In this document: positions 1-8,742 of the stretch, one piece after another
How the letters are laid out: each line of letters starts with the position of its first letter
How positions within the stretch are numbered: position 1 is the first letter of the stretch
From: Marichromatium bheemlicum
GTDB taxonomy: Bacteria > Pseudomonadota > Gammaproteobacteria > Chromatiales > Chromatiaceae
NCBI RefSeq assembly: GCF_012276755.1
Contig: NZ_JAAXKX010000016.1
Coordinates: 30,369 to 94,368, forward strand
Length of the DNA: 64,000 nucleotides
Direction of reading: 5' to 3'
Position numbers and translations under genes: made by a program
The notes under the pieces: model-generated
What the model was told of the DNA's origin: nothing
The model's database searches: none
The model's input: the letters and a program-made list of their open reading frames with translations, nothing else

Positions 1-1
1 G

Positions 2-742
2 ACCCTGGAGCAGCTGTTCACCGAGCAGCCGGCAGCGATCCTGTTCGCCGACAATCTCGCCCCCCACCCCGCCTTCTTCACCTTCGCCGCCAAGCACCGC
101 ACCCCGCTGCTCGGTTCGCCACTCGGCGACGAGGAGCTGATCAACCACCTGCGTTATTTCCTCACCCACGCCCTGGCCGAACGCCAGACCCTACACGGGG
201 TCTTCATCGAGGTGCTGGGGATGGGGGTGTTGCTGGTCGGTGATCCGGCCGTGGGCAAGAGCGAGCTGGCGCTCGACCTAATCACCCGCGGTCATCGGCT
301 CATCGCCGACGACGCCCCACGCTTCGCCCGTATCGCCCCGGAGACCATCGAGGGCACCTGCCCCGAGACCCTGCGGGACTTCCTCGAGGTGCGTGGGCTG
401 GGTATCCTCAACATCCGTGCGATGTTCGGCGAGGGGGCGGTCCAGCGCAGCAAGACCCTGAATCTGATCATCGACCTGCAACCGCTCGACCAACAGCAGA
501 TCGCCGGACTCGATCGGCTCACCGGCAGCCTCTCGGCGACCGATGTGCTGGGCGTGGCAATCCCCACCATCACCATGCCGGTGGCACCGGGACGCAACCT
601 GGCCATCCTGGTGGAGGCGGCGGTGCGCCATCAGATCCTGCGTATCCGCGGTTACGACGCCGGCGTCGACTTCATCGATCGGCAGGCCCGGGCGATCCGT
701 CTCGACCGCCCCGACCCGCCCGGTCCTGGCCCAAGACCCTAG
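2..742 (+). CDS. hprK: HPr kinase/phosphorylase, 5' end missing
   Basis: The frame is open from base 2, so the start lies outside the window; about 246 C-terminal residues are present. HprK phosphorylates and dephosphorylates the regulatory serine of HPr. The P-loop GDPAVGKS is followed by the family-typical stretch with LIADDAPRF, and the HprK signature region (LEVRGLGILNIRAMFGEGAV) is intact. Downstream lie rapZ, an EIIA, HPr and EI on the same strand, the usual neighbourhood of proteobacterial hprK in a PTS with no sugar permease. The target serine is present in the HPr encoded at 2038. Family assignment is firm; only the N-terminal domain is unseen. Confidence 0.95.
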   Translation, partial: TLEQLFTEQPAAILFADNLAPHPAFFTFAAKHRTPLLGSPLGDEELINHLRYFLTHALAERQTLHGVFIEVLGMGVLLVGDPAVGKSELALDLITRGHRLIADDAPRFARIAPETIEGTCPETLRDFLEVRGLGILNIRAMFGEGAVQRSKTLNLIIDLQPLDQQQIAGLDRLTGSLSATDVLGVAIPTITMPVAPGRNLAILVEAAVRHQILRIRGYDAGVDFIDRQARAIRLDRPDPPGPGPRP

Positions 743-782
743 CGCCGTCCCCTCGGGATCGGCCCGGAGCAACCCGCAGTCC

Positions 783-1640
783 ATGAAACTCGTCATCCTC
801 AGTGGCCTTTCAGGCTCGGGCAAGAGCGTCGCCCTACACACGCTCGAGGACCTGGGCTATTACTGCATCGACAACCTGCCCTTGTTCCTACTCAAGGACC
901 TGGTCGCCGGGCTGCACAAGGCCCCCGACAACGGCTTCTCCAACACGGCGGTGGGCATCGACGCGCGCACCAGCCCGCGTGCACTCAGTCAGCTCGCCGA
1001 ACTGATCGCCGATGCCCGCGCCCAGGGCATCGACTGCCGGGTGATGTTCATCGATGCCGACACCGACACCCTCAAGCGGCGCTTCAGCGAGACCCGGCGT
1101 CGCCATCCCCTCACCAGCGGGGACCGCTCGCTCGACGAGGCCATCCGGCTCGAACGCCGGTTGCTCGAGGCCATCGGCCGCTGCGCCGAGATCCGCATCG
1201 ACACCACCCACACCAATGTGCACGAGCTGCGCGACCTGGTGCGTGCCCACCTCGTCGGCAGCGACTCGCCCAAGGTCTCGATCCTGCTGCAATCCTTCGG
1301 CTTCAAACACGGCGTCCCCAGGGACGTCGATTTCATCTTCGACATGCGCTGTCTGCCCAACCCACACTGGCAACCCGGGCTCAGGCCCTTGACCGGACTC
1401 GACCGCCCGGTGGTCGAGTTCCTCGACGCCAGCGCCGAGGTCCGCGAGATGCGTGACGACATGCGCACCTTCTTCGATCGTTGGATCCCGCGCTTCGAGA
1501 CCGACGGGCGCAGTTATCTCACCATCGCCATCGGCTGCACCGGCGGCCAGCACCGCTCGGTCTACATGACCGAGGCGCTGCGCCACCACTTCGAGCAGGC
1601 CGGTCACAAGGTGCTGGTCAGACACCGGGAGTTACCGTGA
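783..1640 (+). CDS. rapZ: RNase adapter protein RapZ
   Basis: This 285-residue protein matches the usual family length (E. coli about 284). A Walker A motif, GLSGSGKS, lies at residues 8-15, and the conserved C-terminal GCTGGQHRSVY segment is present. In E. coli, RapZ senses glucosamine-6-phosphate and guides RNase E to the sRNA GlmZ, so controlling GlmS; whether that sRNA circuit exists here cannot be seen. The ATG at 783 is chosen because translation from it begins directly with the conserved MKLVILSGLSGSGKS. The upstream in-frame extension overlaps hprK and has no family similarity. Its stop overlaps the GTG of the next gene, suggesting coupling. Confidence 0.95.
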   Translation: MKLVILSGLSGSGKSVALHTLEDLGYYCIDNLPLFLLKDLVAGLHKAPDNGFSNTAVGIDARTSPRALSQLAELIADARAQGIDCRVMFIDADTDTLKRRFSETRRRHPLTSGDRSLDEAIRLERRLLEAIGRCAEIRIDTTHTNVHELRDLVRAHLVGSDSPKVSILLQSFGFKHGVPRDVDFIFDMRCLPNPHWQPGLRPLTGLDRPVVEFLDASAEVREMRDDMRTFFDRWIPRFETDGRSYLTIAIGCTGGQHRSVYMTEALRHHFEQAGHKVLVRHRELP

Positions 1641-2041
1641 GCATCGGACTGTTACTCATCACCCATCAACCACTCGGCGGCGACCTGCTACGCATAGCCG
1701 GCGCCATCCTCGGCACCGAGCCACACGCCACCGAGGCGCTCGAGCTGGTCAACGACCGTCCCTGCGACTGTATGCTGCGTGAGGCACTCGACTGCGTCGA
1801 CCGGCTCGATCGCGGCAACGGCGTGTTGGTGCTCACCGACCTCTATGGCTCGACCCCGGCCAACATCGCCCGGGCGCTCTGCAACCAACAACAACGCCGC
1901 GTCCGGGTCATCTCCGGAGTCAACCTGCCGATGCTGCTGCGGGCGCTCAACTATGCCGATCTCGACCTCGACAGCGTCGCCGAGAAGGCGCTCGAAGGGG
2001 GACGCGAGGGGGTGATCTGTTGCCAGGAGCAGGGCGCATGA
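1637..2041 (+). CDS. PTS EIIA component, mannose/fructose class
   Basis: A protein of 134 residues with a GTG start overlapping the rapZ stop (GTGA). The phospho-accepting histidine is His10 in LLLITHQPLG, and the conserved DLYGSTPANIA loop is at about residue 70. It is a stand-alone EIIA-Man-type domain with no IIB, IIC or IID in view. It should receive phosphate from the HPr encoded next and act as a regulator rather than in sugar import. The next gene begins inside its stop codon (ATGA). Confidence 0.9.
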   Translation: MSIGLLLITHQPLGGDLLRIAGAILGTEPHATEALELVNDRPCDCMLREALDCVDRLDRGNGVLVLTDLYGSTPANIARALCNQQQRRVRVISGVNLPMLLRALNYADLDLDSVAEKALEGGREGVICCQEQGA

Positions 2042-2307
2042 CCAGCAAGGACCTCGAGATCATCAACAAACTCGGCCTCCACGCCCGGGCCGCGGCCAAG
2101 CTGGTGCAGTGCGCCAACGGCTTTACCAGCCGCGTCGAGGTCGAACGACGCGGGCAGCGCGTCAACGGCAAGAGCATCATGGGGGTAATGATGCTGGCCG
2201 CGAGCCAGGGCACCTGGATCACCGTCAGCGCCGAGGGCGAGGATGAGACGGCAGCGCTGGCGGCGATCGAGCAACTCATCGGCGACCGCTTCGGGGAGGG
2301 TGAGTGA
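2038..2307 (+). CDS. ptsH: Phosphocarrier protein HPr
   Basis: This 89-residue protein has the phosphorylatable His15 in NKLGLHARAAAKLV and the regulatory Ser46 in NGKSIMGVMML. Ser46 is the site modified by HprK, whose gene opens the operon. The start ATG at 2038 overlaps the preceding stop and gives the canonical residue numbering; an upstream in-frame ATG at 2020 would add six residues. HPr relays phosphate from EI (next gene) to the EIIA just upstream. No sugar permease lies nearby, so a regulatory PTS is likely. Confidence 0.95.
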   Translation: MTSKDLEIINKLGLHARAAAKLVQCANGFTSRVEVERRGQRVNGKSIMGVMMLAASQGTWITVSAEGEDETAALAAIEQLIGDRFGEGE

Positions 2308-4040
2308 CGATCGCCTACCAGGGCATCGGGATCCGCTCGACGCGCGCCATCGCGCTCGGGCCGGCGCTGATCGATACCCGCGCCCTGGGCACCATCGGCC
2401 ACGCCGAGATCGAGATCGAGCAGGTTCCGGCCGAGCTCGCGCGGCTGGAGGAAGCGATCGCCTCGGCACGCGCGGCACTCGAGGCAGTGCGTGGACAGAT
2501 CCCCACTCAAACCCCACAGAACATCGCCGAGTTCATCGACACCCACCTACTGATGCTCGAGGACGCGGCCCTGGTCGAGGAGGTCAGACGCATCGTCAGC
2601 GACCAGCGCTGCAGCGCCGAGTGGGCGCTGCAGCAACAGCGCGACACCCTGGTGCGAATCTTCGACGAGATGGACGACCCCTATCTGCGCACCCGCCGCG
2701 ACGACGTCGAGCACGTCGTCCACCAGATCCAGACCTTCCTCGCTGGTGACTCCCCGGAACCCCGCCTACCCGAGCACGACCTCGACGGTCACGTGGTGGT
2801 CGCCCGCGACCTCACCCCGGCCGACACCATCTTGCTCCATCATCGCGGCGTCACCGGCTTCGTCACCGAGTTCGGCGGGCCGATGTCGCACACCGCCATT
2901 CTCGCGCGCAGCCTCGGGGTCCCTGCGGTGGTCGGGGTACGTCACATCACCCGTTATATCGAACCGGGCGAGTTCCTGGTGATCGACGGTGACAACGGCA
3001 CCGTGCTGTGCGATACCGACGATCTCACCATCGCCCACTTCCGTACGCGTCTGCGCGCCGCCGAGACACGCCAGCGTCGGCTGCGCCGACTGATCGGACG
3101 CGCCACCCGCACCCGCGACGGTGTCGCCATCGGTCTCCAGGCCAACCTCGAGCTACCCGAGGACGTGGCCGCGGCGCGCGCCAACGGCGCTTCTGGGGTC
3201 GGGCTCTATCGTACCGAGTTCCTCTACATGAACCGCGCCGACCTCCCCGACGAGGAGGAGCAGTACGCCAGCTACGCGGCGATGATCACCGGGCTCGACG
3301 GCATCCCCACCACCATCCGCACCCTCGATCTCGGCGCCGACAAGGACAGCCCCGCCCAGCCCATCGAGCCCAGCGGCAACCCGGCGCTGGGACTGCGTGC
3401 GATCCGGCTCTGTCTCAAGGAGCCGGCACTGTTCCGCCCCCAGTTGCGCGCCATCCTGCGCGCCTCGGCGCTCGGCCCGGTACGGCTGATGCTGCCGATG
3501 ATCTCGAACGTACGCGAGGTGATCGCGGTCCGTCAGCTGATCGAACAGCTCAAGCGCGAACTCAGCGACCAGGGGCTGGCCTACGACCCGGCCCTCCCGC
3601 TCGGCGCCATGATCGAGGTACCGGCCGCAGCACTCGCCGCTGGGGCCATCGCCCGCCACTGCGACTTCCTCTCGATCGGGACCAATGACCTCATCCAGTA
3701 CACCCTCGCCATCGACCGCCTCGACGACGCCGTCAACGACCTCTACGACCCCACCCACCCGGCGATCCTGCGCCTGCTGCGGATGACCATCGCAGCCGGC
3801 CTCAGCCACGGCATCCCGGTCGGAATGTGTGGCGAGATGGCCGGTGACGCACGTTTCACCCGGCTGCTGCTGGGGCTCGGGCTGCGCGAATTCAGCATGC
3901 AGCCCGGCGCCCTGCTCGACGTCAAGGAGGTGGTGCTCGCGGCCGACACCACCATCCTGCAGCAACGCACCACCGCCCTCTTCGCCCATCTCGACGAGGC
4001 CGATCCCGCGGACCTGCTGGCAGCGCTCAACGCCGACTGA
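2304..4040 (+). CDS. ptsI: Phosphoenolpyruvate-protein phosphotransferase (enzyme I)
   Basis: Enzyme I takes phosphate from PEP to HPr. The 578 residues are full length. The phospho-histidine motif GGPMSHTAILAR lies at about residues 190-202, and the PEP-binding barrel carries SIGTNDLIQYTLAIDR and GMCGEMAGD. The GTG start at 2304 overlaps the HPr stop. There is no N-terminal GAF domain, so this is ordinary EI rather than the PtsP (EI-Ntr) type. It is the last PTS gene; mgtE follows after about 105 bp. Confidence 0.95.
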   Translation: MTIAYQGIGIRSTRAIALGPALIDTRALGTIGHAEIEIEQVPAELARLEEAIASARAALEAVRGQIPTQTPQNIAEFIDTHLLMLEDAALVEEVRRIVSDQRCSAEWALQQQRDTLVRIFDEMDDPYLRTRRDDVEHVVHQIQTFLAGDSPEPRLPEHDLDGHVVVARDLTPADTILLHHRGVTGFVTEFGGPMSHTAILARSLGVPAVVGVRHITRYIEPGEFLVIDGDNGTVLCDTDDLTIAHFRTRLRAAETRQRRLRRLIGRATRTRDGVAIGLQANLELPEDVAAARANGASGVGLYRTEFLYMNRADLPDEEEQYASYAAMITGLDGIPTTIRTLDLGADKDSPAQPIEPSGNPALGLRAIRLCLKEPALFRPQLRAILRASALGPVRLMLPMISNVREVIAVRQLIEQLKRELSDQGLAYDPALPLGAMIEVPAAALAAGAIARHCDFLSIGTNDLIQYTLAIDRLDDAVNDLYDPTHPAILRLLRMTIAAGLSHGIPVGMCGEMAGDARFTRLLLGLGLREFSMQPGALLDVKEVVLAADTTILQQRTTALFAHLDEADPADLLAALNAD

Positions 4041-4145
4041 ACCCCGCCTCAGCGCAGCCCCACGGCTCTGTTAGGATAGGCATCCCGAGCGTCGGCCCGC
4101 CCGGGCCCAGGAGCCCTCATCCACCACAGCCAGCCACGGTCACCC

Positions 4146-5507
4146 ATGACAGCCGCAGCTTCCAGCACCACCGACGACCAGCGCTTCGCCGATCTCCACC
4201 AGGTCCTCGAACAAGGCGCCATGCGCAAGGCCGCGCGCATGCTCAACGCGCTGCAGCCGGCCGAGATCGCCCACCTCCTGGAATCGCAGCCGCCCAAGGA
4301 GCGCGAGCTGGTGTGGGGCCTGGTCGATGCCGAGTACGACGGCGAGATCCTCACCTATCTCAACGACGACGTGCGCGAGCAGCTGATCAGCCAGATGGAC
4401 GCCGGCGAGCTGGTCGCCGCCGTCGGCGGACTCGACACCGACGACCTCGCCGACCTCATCCAGGACCTGCCGGTCGCCATTACCAGCGAGGTGCTCAAGT
4501 CGCTCGACCAGCAACGGCGCGAACGGCTTCGCACCGCGCTCGCCTTTCCCGAGGACAGCGCCGGTGGGTTGATGAACACCGACACCGTCACCGTCCGCCC
4601 CGAGGTCACGCTCGATGTGGTGATGCGCTATCTGCGCCGACTCAAGGACGGGCTGCCCGACATCACCGACAACCTCATCGTGGTCAACCGCGAGGGCTAC
4701 TACCTCGGCGTGCTCTATCTCACCGACCTGCTCACCCACGACCCCGACGAGACCGTGGCCGAGGCGATGACCCTGGCGGTGCAGGCGATCCCGGCGACTT
4801 GGGGCGCGCGCGAGGTGGCCACCCGCTTCGAGCAGCACGACCTGGTCACCGCGCCGGTGGTCGACGAGACCGGACAGTTGCTCGGTCGTATCACCGTCGA
4901 CGATGTGATGGACGTCATCCGCGAGGAGGCCGAGCACCAGTTCCTCGGCCAGGCCGGTCTCTCCGAGACCGAGGACATGTTCGCCCCGGTACTGCTCAGC
5001 GCACGCCGCCGTGCGCTGTGGCTGGGCGTGAACCTGCTCACCGCCTTCCTCGCCGCCTGGGTGATCGGTCGCTTCGAGGACACCATCCAACAGGTGGTGG
5101 CGCTGGCGGTATTGATGCCGGTGGTCGCCAGCATGGGCGGTATCGCCGGTACCCAGACCCTGACCCTGGCGATTCGGGGCCTCGCAGTCGGCCAGCTCTC
5201 GACCAAGAACGCCCGCTGGCTGCTGTGGAAGGAGCTGGCGGTGGCAGCGATCAACAGCGTGGTCTGGGCGGTGGTGGTGGCGGCGATCGCCGCCTACTGG
5301 TTCGGTGACCCGCAGATCGCCCTGGTGATCGGCGCCGCGATCACCATCAACCTACTCGCCGCCGCACTCGCCGGGGCGCTGCTACCGATGGCGCTGGAGC
5401 GCTTCGGCATCGACCCGGCGCTCGCCGGCGGGGTGATCCTCACCACCGTCACCGACGTGGTCGGCTTCCTCGCCTTCCTCGGACTCGCCACCCTGTTCCT
5501 GGTCTGA
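4146..5507 (+). CDS. mgtE: Magnesium transporter MgtE
   Basis: This 453-residue protein has the full MgtE layout. An acidic helical N domain covers roughly residues 10-130, a CBS pair roughly 135-255 (TDTVTVRPEVTLDVVMRYL at its start), then a connecting helix and five membrane segments from about residue 285. The pore-region motif with PVVASMGGIAGTQTL and a C-terminal GVILTTVTDVVGF stretch are typical. It is an inner-membrane Mg2+ channel gated by cytosolic Mg2+ through the N and CBS domains. It probably belongs to the PTS transcription unit or sits directly behind it. Confidence 0.95.
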   Translation: MTAAASSTTDDQRFADLHQVLEQGAMRKAARMLNALQPAEIAHLLESQPPKERELVWGLVDAEYDGEILTYLNDDVREQLISQMDAGELVAAVGGLDTDDLADLIQDLPVAITSEVLKSLDQQRRERLRTALAFPEDSAGGLMNTDTVTVRPEVTLDVVMRYLRRLKDGLPDITDNLIVVNREGYYLGVLYLTDLLTHDPDETVAEAMTLAVQAIPATWGAREVATRFEQHDLVTAPVVDETGQLLGRITVDDVMDVIREEAEHQFLGQAGLSETEDMFAPVLLSARRRALWLGVNLLTAFLAAWVIGRFEDTIQQVVALAVLMPVVASMGGIAGTQTLTLAIRGLAVGQLSTKNARWLLWKELAVAAINSVVWAVVVAAIAAYWFGDPQIALVIGAAITINLLAAALAGALLPMALERFGIDPALAGGVILTTVTDVVGFLAFLGLATLFLV

Positions 5508-5514
5508 CCCTGGC

Positions 5515-6987
5515 TCAGGCGCGCCAGCCCTCGAGCAGGGCGAGGGTCGCCGCGACCCGCGCCCGCGCCCGCTCGGCGCTGTCGGCCTCGGCATAGACGC
5601 GCAGCTCCGGCGCATTACCTGAGGGGCGCAGATGGACGATCTCGCCCGCGGCGAAGGTGAGACGCAGCCCGTCGGTCCGATCGACCCCCGCGACAGCGCC
5701 GAGCGCCTCACCGAACAGCGCACCGATCGCCGCAGGATCGGCACCGAGCGCGGCGATGCGCTCGGCGGCCAGCGCTGAGGGAAAGTCACGCAACCGATCA
5801 CTCGCGGTGAAGCGCGGCGGCAGCTCGGCGGCGAGCGCGGCGAGCGGCAGACCACGCGCGGCGCTCGCCTGCAGCAGTGCGAGGGCGACGATCACCGCAT
5901 CGCGGGTCGGCAGTGCCGGCAGCTCGCGCCCGTCGCACACGACGGTACTGCCGAGCAAAAAGCCACCATTGGCCTCGTAACCGACCACCGGCGCCAACCC
6001 ACGCTCGAGCAGATGGCTCATCCCGGCGATCACATAGGGCGAGCCAATGCGGGTGCGCAGCACCTCGGTGAAGGCCCCACAGCGCTCGACCGCAGTATTG
6101 CTGCTCACCGGAGTGACCACTGCCGCCGCACCGAGCTGACGCGCACAGAGGATGCCGGCGATGTCCCCGCGCAGCCACTCGCCCCGAGCATCGGCGACCA
6201 GCGGTCGATCGCCGTCGCCATCGGCCGAGACCAGCGCATCGAGCGCGCCATCGGCGCACCACTCACGCGCCAGCGCGACATCCTCGGGGCGAATCGCCTC
6301 GGTGTCGACCGGCACGAAACGATCGGCGCGCGCCAACCGTCGCACCTCAGCGCCGAGCGCCTCGAGCAGCTCGGCGAGACAGTCGCGCGCCACGCTCGAG
6401 TGCTCGTAGACCCCGACCCGCAGCCCGCGCAGACAGCCCTCGGGGAAGAAATCGAGATAGCGCCGCAGATAGGCACTGCGGGCCGCATCACTCGCCGGCG
6501 GTAGCGGCGCGACGGCGGCCTCGACGAAGCCCCCCGCGGCGGTGAACAACTCCTCGGGCGCGATCACCGGCAGGGCGCGGATCGCCGCCTCGTCGTCCTT
6601 GAGGATCTCGCCACAGGGCAGATTGAACTTGATACCGTTGCGGTCATCCGGGATATGGCTACCGGTGACCATCAGTGTCGGTATGCCCCGGGCGATCCCG
6701 TGGGCGGCGAGCGCCGGGGTGGGGATGCGCCCGTGATCGCGCGGCTCCAGCCCGAGGTCACGCGCAGCGCGGGCACAGGCACGGAGGATACGCTCGGTGC
6801 TCGGGCGCAGATCGCCGGCGAGCCCGACCTCGGCGCCAACCGCGAGCCCCCCCTGGTCTCGGACATAGCGGAGAAAGGCATGGGCGTAGGCATAACAGAC
6901 CCGATCGGTCATCGCCGTCGCCAACCCACGCGCCCCGCTGGTCCCGAACTTGACCCCCGAGGTCGTCATCAACTCGTCGATCAGCAT
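5515..6987 (-). CDS. Phosphomannomutase/phosphoglucomutase-family enzyme
   Basis: A 490-residue alpha-D-phosphohexomutase. The phosphoserine loop is TGSHIP (Ser110) followed by DDRNGIKF, the metal loop is DGDGDRP, and the phosphate-binding loop near the C terminus is RPSGNAPELRVY. The sugar-binding loop reads YEANGG instead of the commoner EESGH type. It interconverts hexose-6- and hexose-1-phosphates, most likely mannose, for polysaccharide precursors; the exact substrate is inferred. The start at 6987 is supported by a strong GGGAGGGAGGG ribosome site just upstream. A longer in-frame extension runs through heptamer repeats and is not coding. Confidence 0.85.
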   Translation of the reverse strand: MLIDELMTTSGVKFGTSGARGLATAMTDRVCYAYAHAFLRYVRDQGGLAVGAEVGLAGDLRPSTERILRACARAARDLGLEPRDHGRIPTPALAAHGIARGIPTLMVTGSHIPDDRNGIKFNLPCGEILKDDEAAIRALPVIAPEELFTAAGGFVEAAVAPLPPASDAARSAYLRRYLDFFPEGCLRGLRVGVYEHSSVARDCLAELLEALGAEVRRLARADRFVPVDTEAIRPEDVALAREWCADGALDALVSADGDGDRPLVADARGEWLRGDIAGILCARQLGAAAVVTPVSSNTAVERCGAFTEVLRTRIGSPYVIAGMSHLLERGLAPVVGYEANGGFLLGSTVVCDGRELPALPTRDAVIVALALLQASAARGLPLAALAAELPPRFTASDRLRDFPSALAAERIAALGADPAAIGALFGEALGAVAGVDRTDGLRLTFAAGEIVHLRPSGNAPELRVYAEADSAERARARVAATLALLEGWRA

Positions 6988-7038
6988 CCCTCCCTCCCTT
7001 GACTCTGCAACTGACAACGCATCGCGACAGTTTAGAGC

Positions 7039-7136
7039 GGCCAGCGGCCAGCGGCCAGCGGCCAGCGGCCAGCGGCCAGCGGCCAGCGGCCAGCGGCCAG
7101 CAGATTGAACCGCAAAGCCGCAAAGAACGCCAAGGG
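7039..7136 (+). repeat. Composite repeat: heptamer array plus GAACCGCAAAG core
   Basis: Nine perfect tandem copies of GGCCAGC occupy 7039-7101, followed at once by AGATTGAACCGCAAAG and a second CGCAAAG-like word to 7136. The same order of parts recurs at 63763-63876 in the same orientation, and with diverged heptamers at 16320 and 16640-16756. It lies between the mutase start and the ~255 bp repeats. Six-frame translation gives AAGRWPL-type repeats, which I treat as spurious. Confidence 0.9.
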
Positions 7137-7242
7137 ATGAATAGCAACCAGCCACCGGCCTCCAGTGGGCGCACGACCTCGACGACGGACGCACTGACAA
7201 CAGGCGGCTGAATCGCTCAGGTCGGAAGGCATTCGCAGGCGC

Positions 7243-7272
7243 GAGCGGGAGCGGGAGCGGGAGCGGGAGCGG
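7243..7272 (+). repeat. GAGCGG hexamer array, 5 copies
   Basis: Five perfect GAGCGG copies lie within the first ~255 bp unit. The second unit has six at 7496-7531. This single extra hexamer accounts for the 6 bp length difference between the units. The third unit has only a degenerate trace. Confidence 0.9.
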
Positions 7273-7495
7273 TGGACCGTGGACGATCAGCCCACCGCGG
7301 TCTCTCATGACGCTCTTTGCGTCCTTCGCGCCTTCGTGGTTCAGGTCTTATCCCGACCTGAAACGCAAAGCCGCAAAGAACGCCAAGGGATGAATAGCAA
7401 CCAGCCACCGGCCTCCAGTGGGCGCACAACCTCGACGACGGACGCACTGACAACAGGCGGCTGAATCGCTCAGGTCGGAAGGCATTCGCAGGCGC

Positions 7496-7531
7496 GAGCG
7501 GGAGCGGGAGCGGGAGCGGGAGCGGGAGCGG
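7496..7531 (+). repeat. GAGCGG hexamer array, 6 copies
   Basis: Six perfect GAGCGG copies lie inside the second ~255 bp unit, one more than in unit 1. It behaves like a variable-number tandem repeat. Confidence 0.9.
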
Positions 7532-7881
7532 TGGACCGTGGACGATCAGCCCACCGCGGTCTCTCATGACGCTCTTTGCGTCCTTCGCGCCTTCGTGGTT
7601 CAGGTCTTATCCCGACCTGAAACGCAAAGCCGCAAAGAACGCCAAGGGATGAATAGCAACCAGCCACCGGCCTCCAGTGGGCGCACAACCTCGACGACGG
7701 ACGCACTGACAACAGGCGGCTGAATCGCTCAGGTCGGAAGGCATTCGCGGGCACGGGCGGGAGTGGTGGGCCGGGGACGATCAGCCCACCGCAGTCTCTC
7801 ATGACACGCTTTGCGTCCTTCGCGCCTTCGTGGTTCAGGTCTTTTCTCGACCCACCACGCCGACCGACGGCTACGCCACCG

Positions 7882-8706
7882 TCACGGGTCCATGAACTCG
7901 AGTTCGCGGCCGAGGTTGCGGCCGTAGAAGATCTCGCTGAGCTCGCGACGCAGCAGCTTGTGGATACGCTTGTACTCGCGCTCGGAGAGGTCCTTGGCCT
8001 TGATACAGAAGAGATAGTCGTCGAGGCGGAAGTGCTTGAGGACCATCTTGGTGTGGAACAGGTTCTCCTGATAGACGTTGACGTCCATCATCTGGAACTT
8101 GCGCTTGGTGTCGCGTGAGAGATAGTTCTGGATCGAGCTGATGTTGTGGTCGATGAAGTGCTTCTTGCCACGCACGTCGCGGGTAAAGCCACGCACCCGG
8201 TAATCGATGGTGACCACGTCCGACTCGAAGGAATGGATCAGGTAGTTGAGCGCGCGCAGCGGTGAGATCCGACCACAGGTGGAGACGTCGATATCGGCGC
8301 GGAAGGTGCTGATCCCGGTCTGGGGATTGGTCTCGGGATAGGTGTGGACGGTGATGTGGCTCTTGTCGAGGTGCGCGACCACGGCCTCTGGCAACGGCCC
8401 CGGGGTGGCATTGTTCGACAGCGCCTCGGCGGCGATCGGCTCCTCCGAGATCAACATGGTCACCGAGGCGCCCTGGGGGTCATAGTCCTGATGTGCGATA
8501 TTGAGGATGTTGGCACCGATGATCTCGGTGACATCGGTCAGGATCGCGGTCAGGCGTTCGGCGTTGTAGGCCTCGTCGATATACTCGATGTAGGCCTCGC
8601 GCTGCTCGTCCGAGTCGGCGTAGCAGACATCGTAGATATTGAAACTGAGCGTCTTGGTCAGGTTGTTGAACCCTTCCAGGCGCAGCTTCTTCAACGGATT
8701 GGGCAT
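7882..8706 (-). CDS. speD: S-adenosylmethionine decarboxylase proenzyme (E. coli type)
   Basis: This 274-residue proenzyme should cleave itself between Lys115 and Ser116 in [12 protein letters not shown], so that the serine becomes the pyruvoyl cofactor. It makes decarboxylated AdoMet, the aminopropyl donor for spermidine. Length and motif fit the long, Mg-dependent proteobacterial class rather than the short Thermotoga/Bacillus class. No speE lies next to it. It is followed downstream by the repeat array and preceded by an OsmC-family gene on the same strand. Confidence 0.95.
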   Translation of the reverse strand: MPNPLKKLRLEGFNNLTKTLSFNIYDVCYADSDEQREAYIEYIDEAYNAERLTAILTDVTEIIGANILNIAHQDYDPQGASVTMLISEEPIAAEALSNNATPGPLPEAVVAHLDKSHITVHTYPETNPQTGISTFRADIDVSTCGRISPLRALNYLIHSFESDVVTIDYRVRGFTRDVRGKKHFIDHNISSIQNYLSRDTKRKFQMMDVNVYQENLFHTKMVLKHFRLDDYLFCIKAKDLSEREYKRIHKLLRRELSEIFYGRNLGRELEFMDP

Positions 8707-8742
8707 TCCTCAGGAACCTCGGAAACAACGAAGGCGCGGGCG

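Larger units (their letters stand above)
7111..7843. repeat. Three tandem ~255 bp repeats
   Basis: Units run 7111-7363 (253 bp), 7364-7622 (259 bp) and 7623-7843 (shorter and more diverged). Each starts with CGCAAAGCCGCAAAGAACGC and ends with an inverted relative (CTTTGCGTCCTTCGCGCC then GTGGTTCAGGTC). Joints therefore form long imperfect palindromes such as CAGGTCttatcccGACCTG. Units 1 and 2 are nearly identical apart from one hexamer. No gene is supported in 6988-7881: the same 61-residue frame appears twice only because the DNA is repeated. Confidence 0.9.

Noticed and set aside
888..1625. 245-residue open frame on the minus strand
   Set aside because: Antisense to rapZ, whose motifs are intact on the plus strand.
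7279..7723. Identical 61-residue frames at 7279-7464 and 7538-7723
   Set aside because: They repeat because the DNA repeats; there is no ribosome site and no family, and the third unit breaks the frame.
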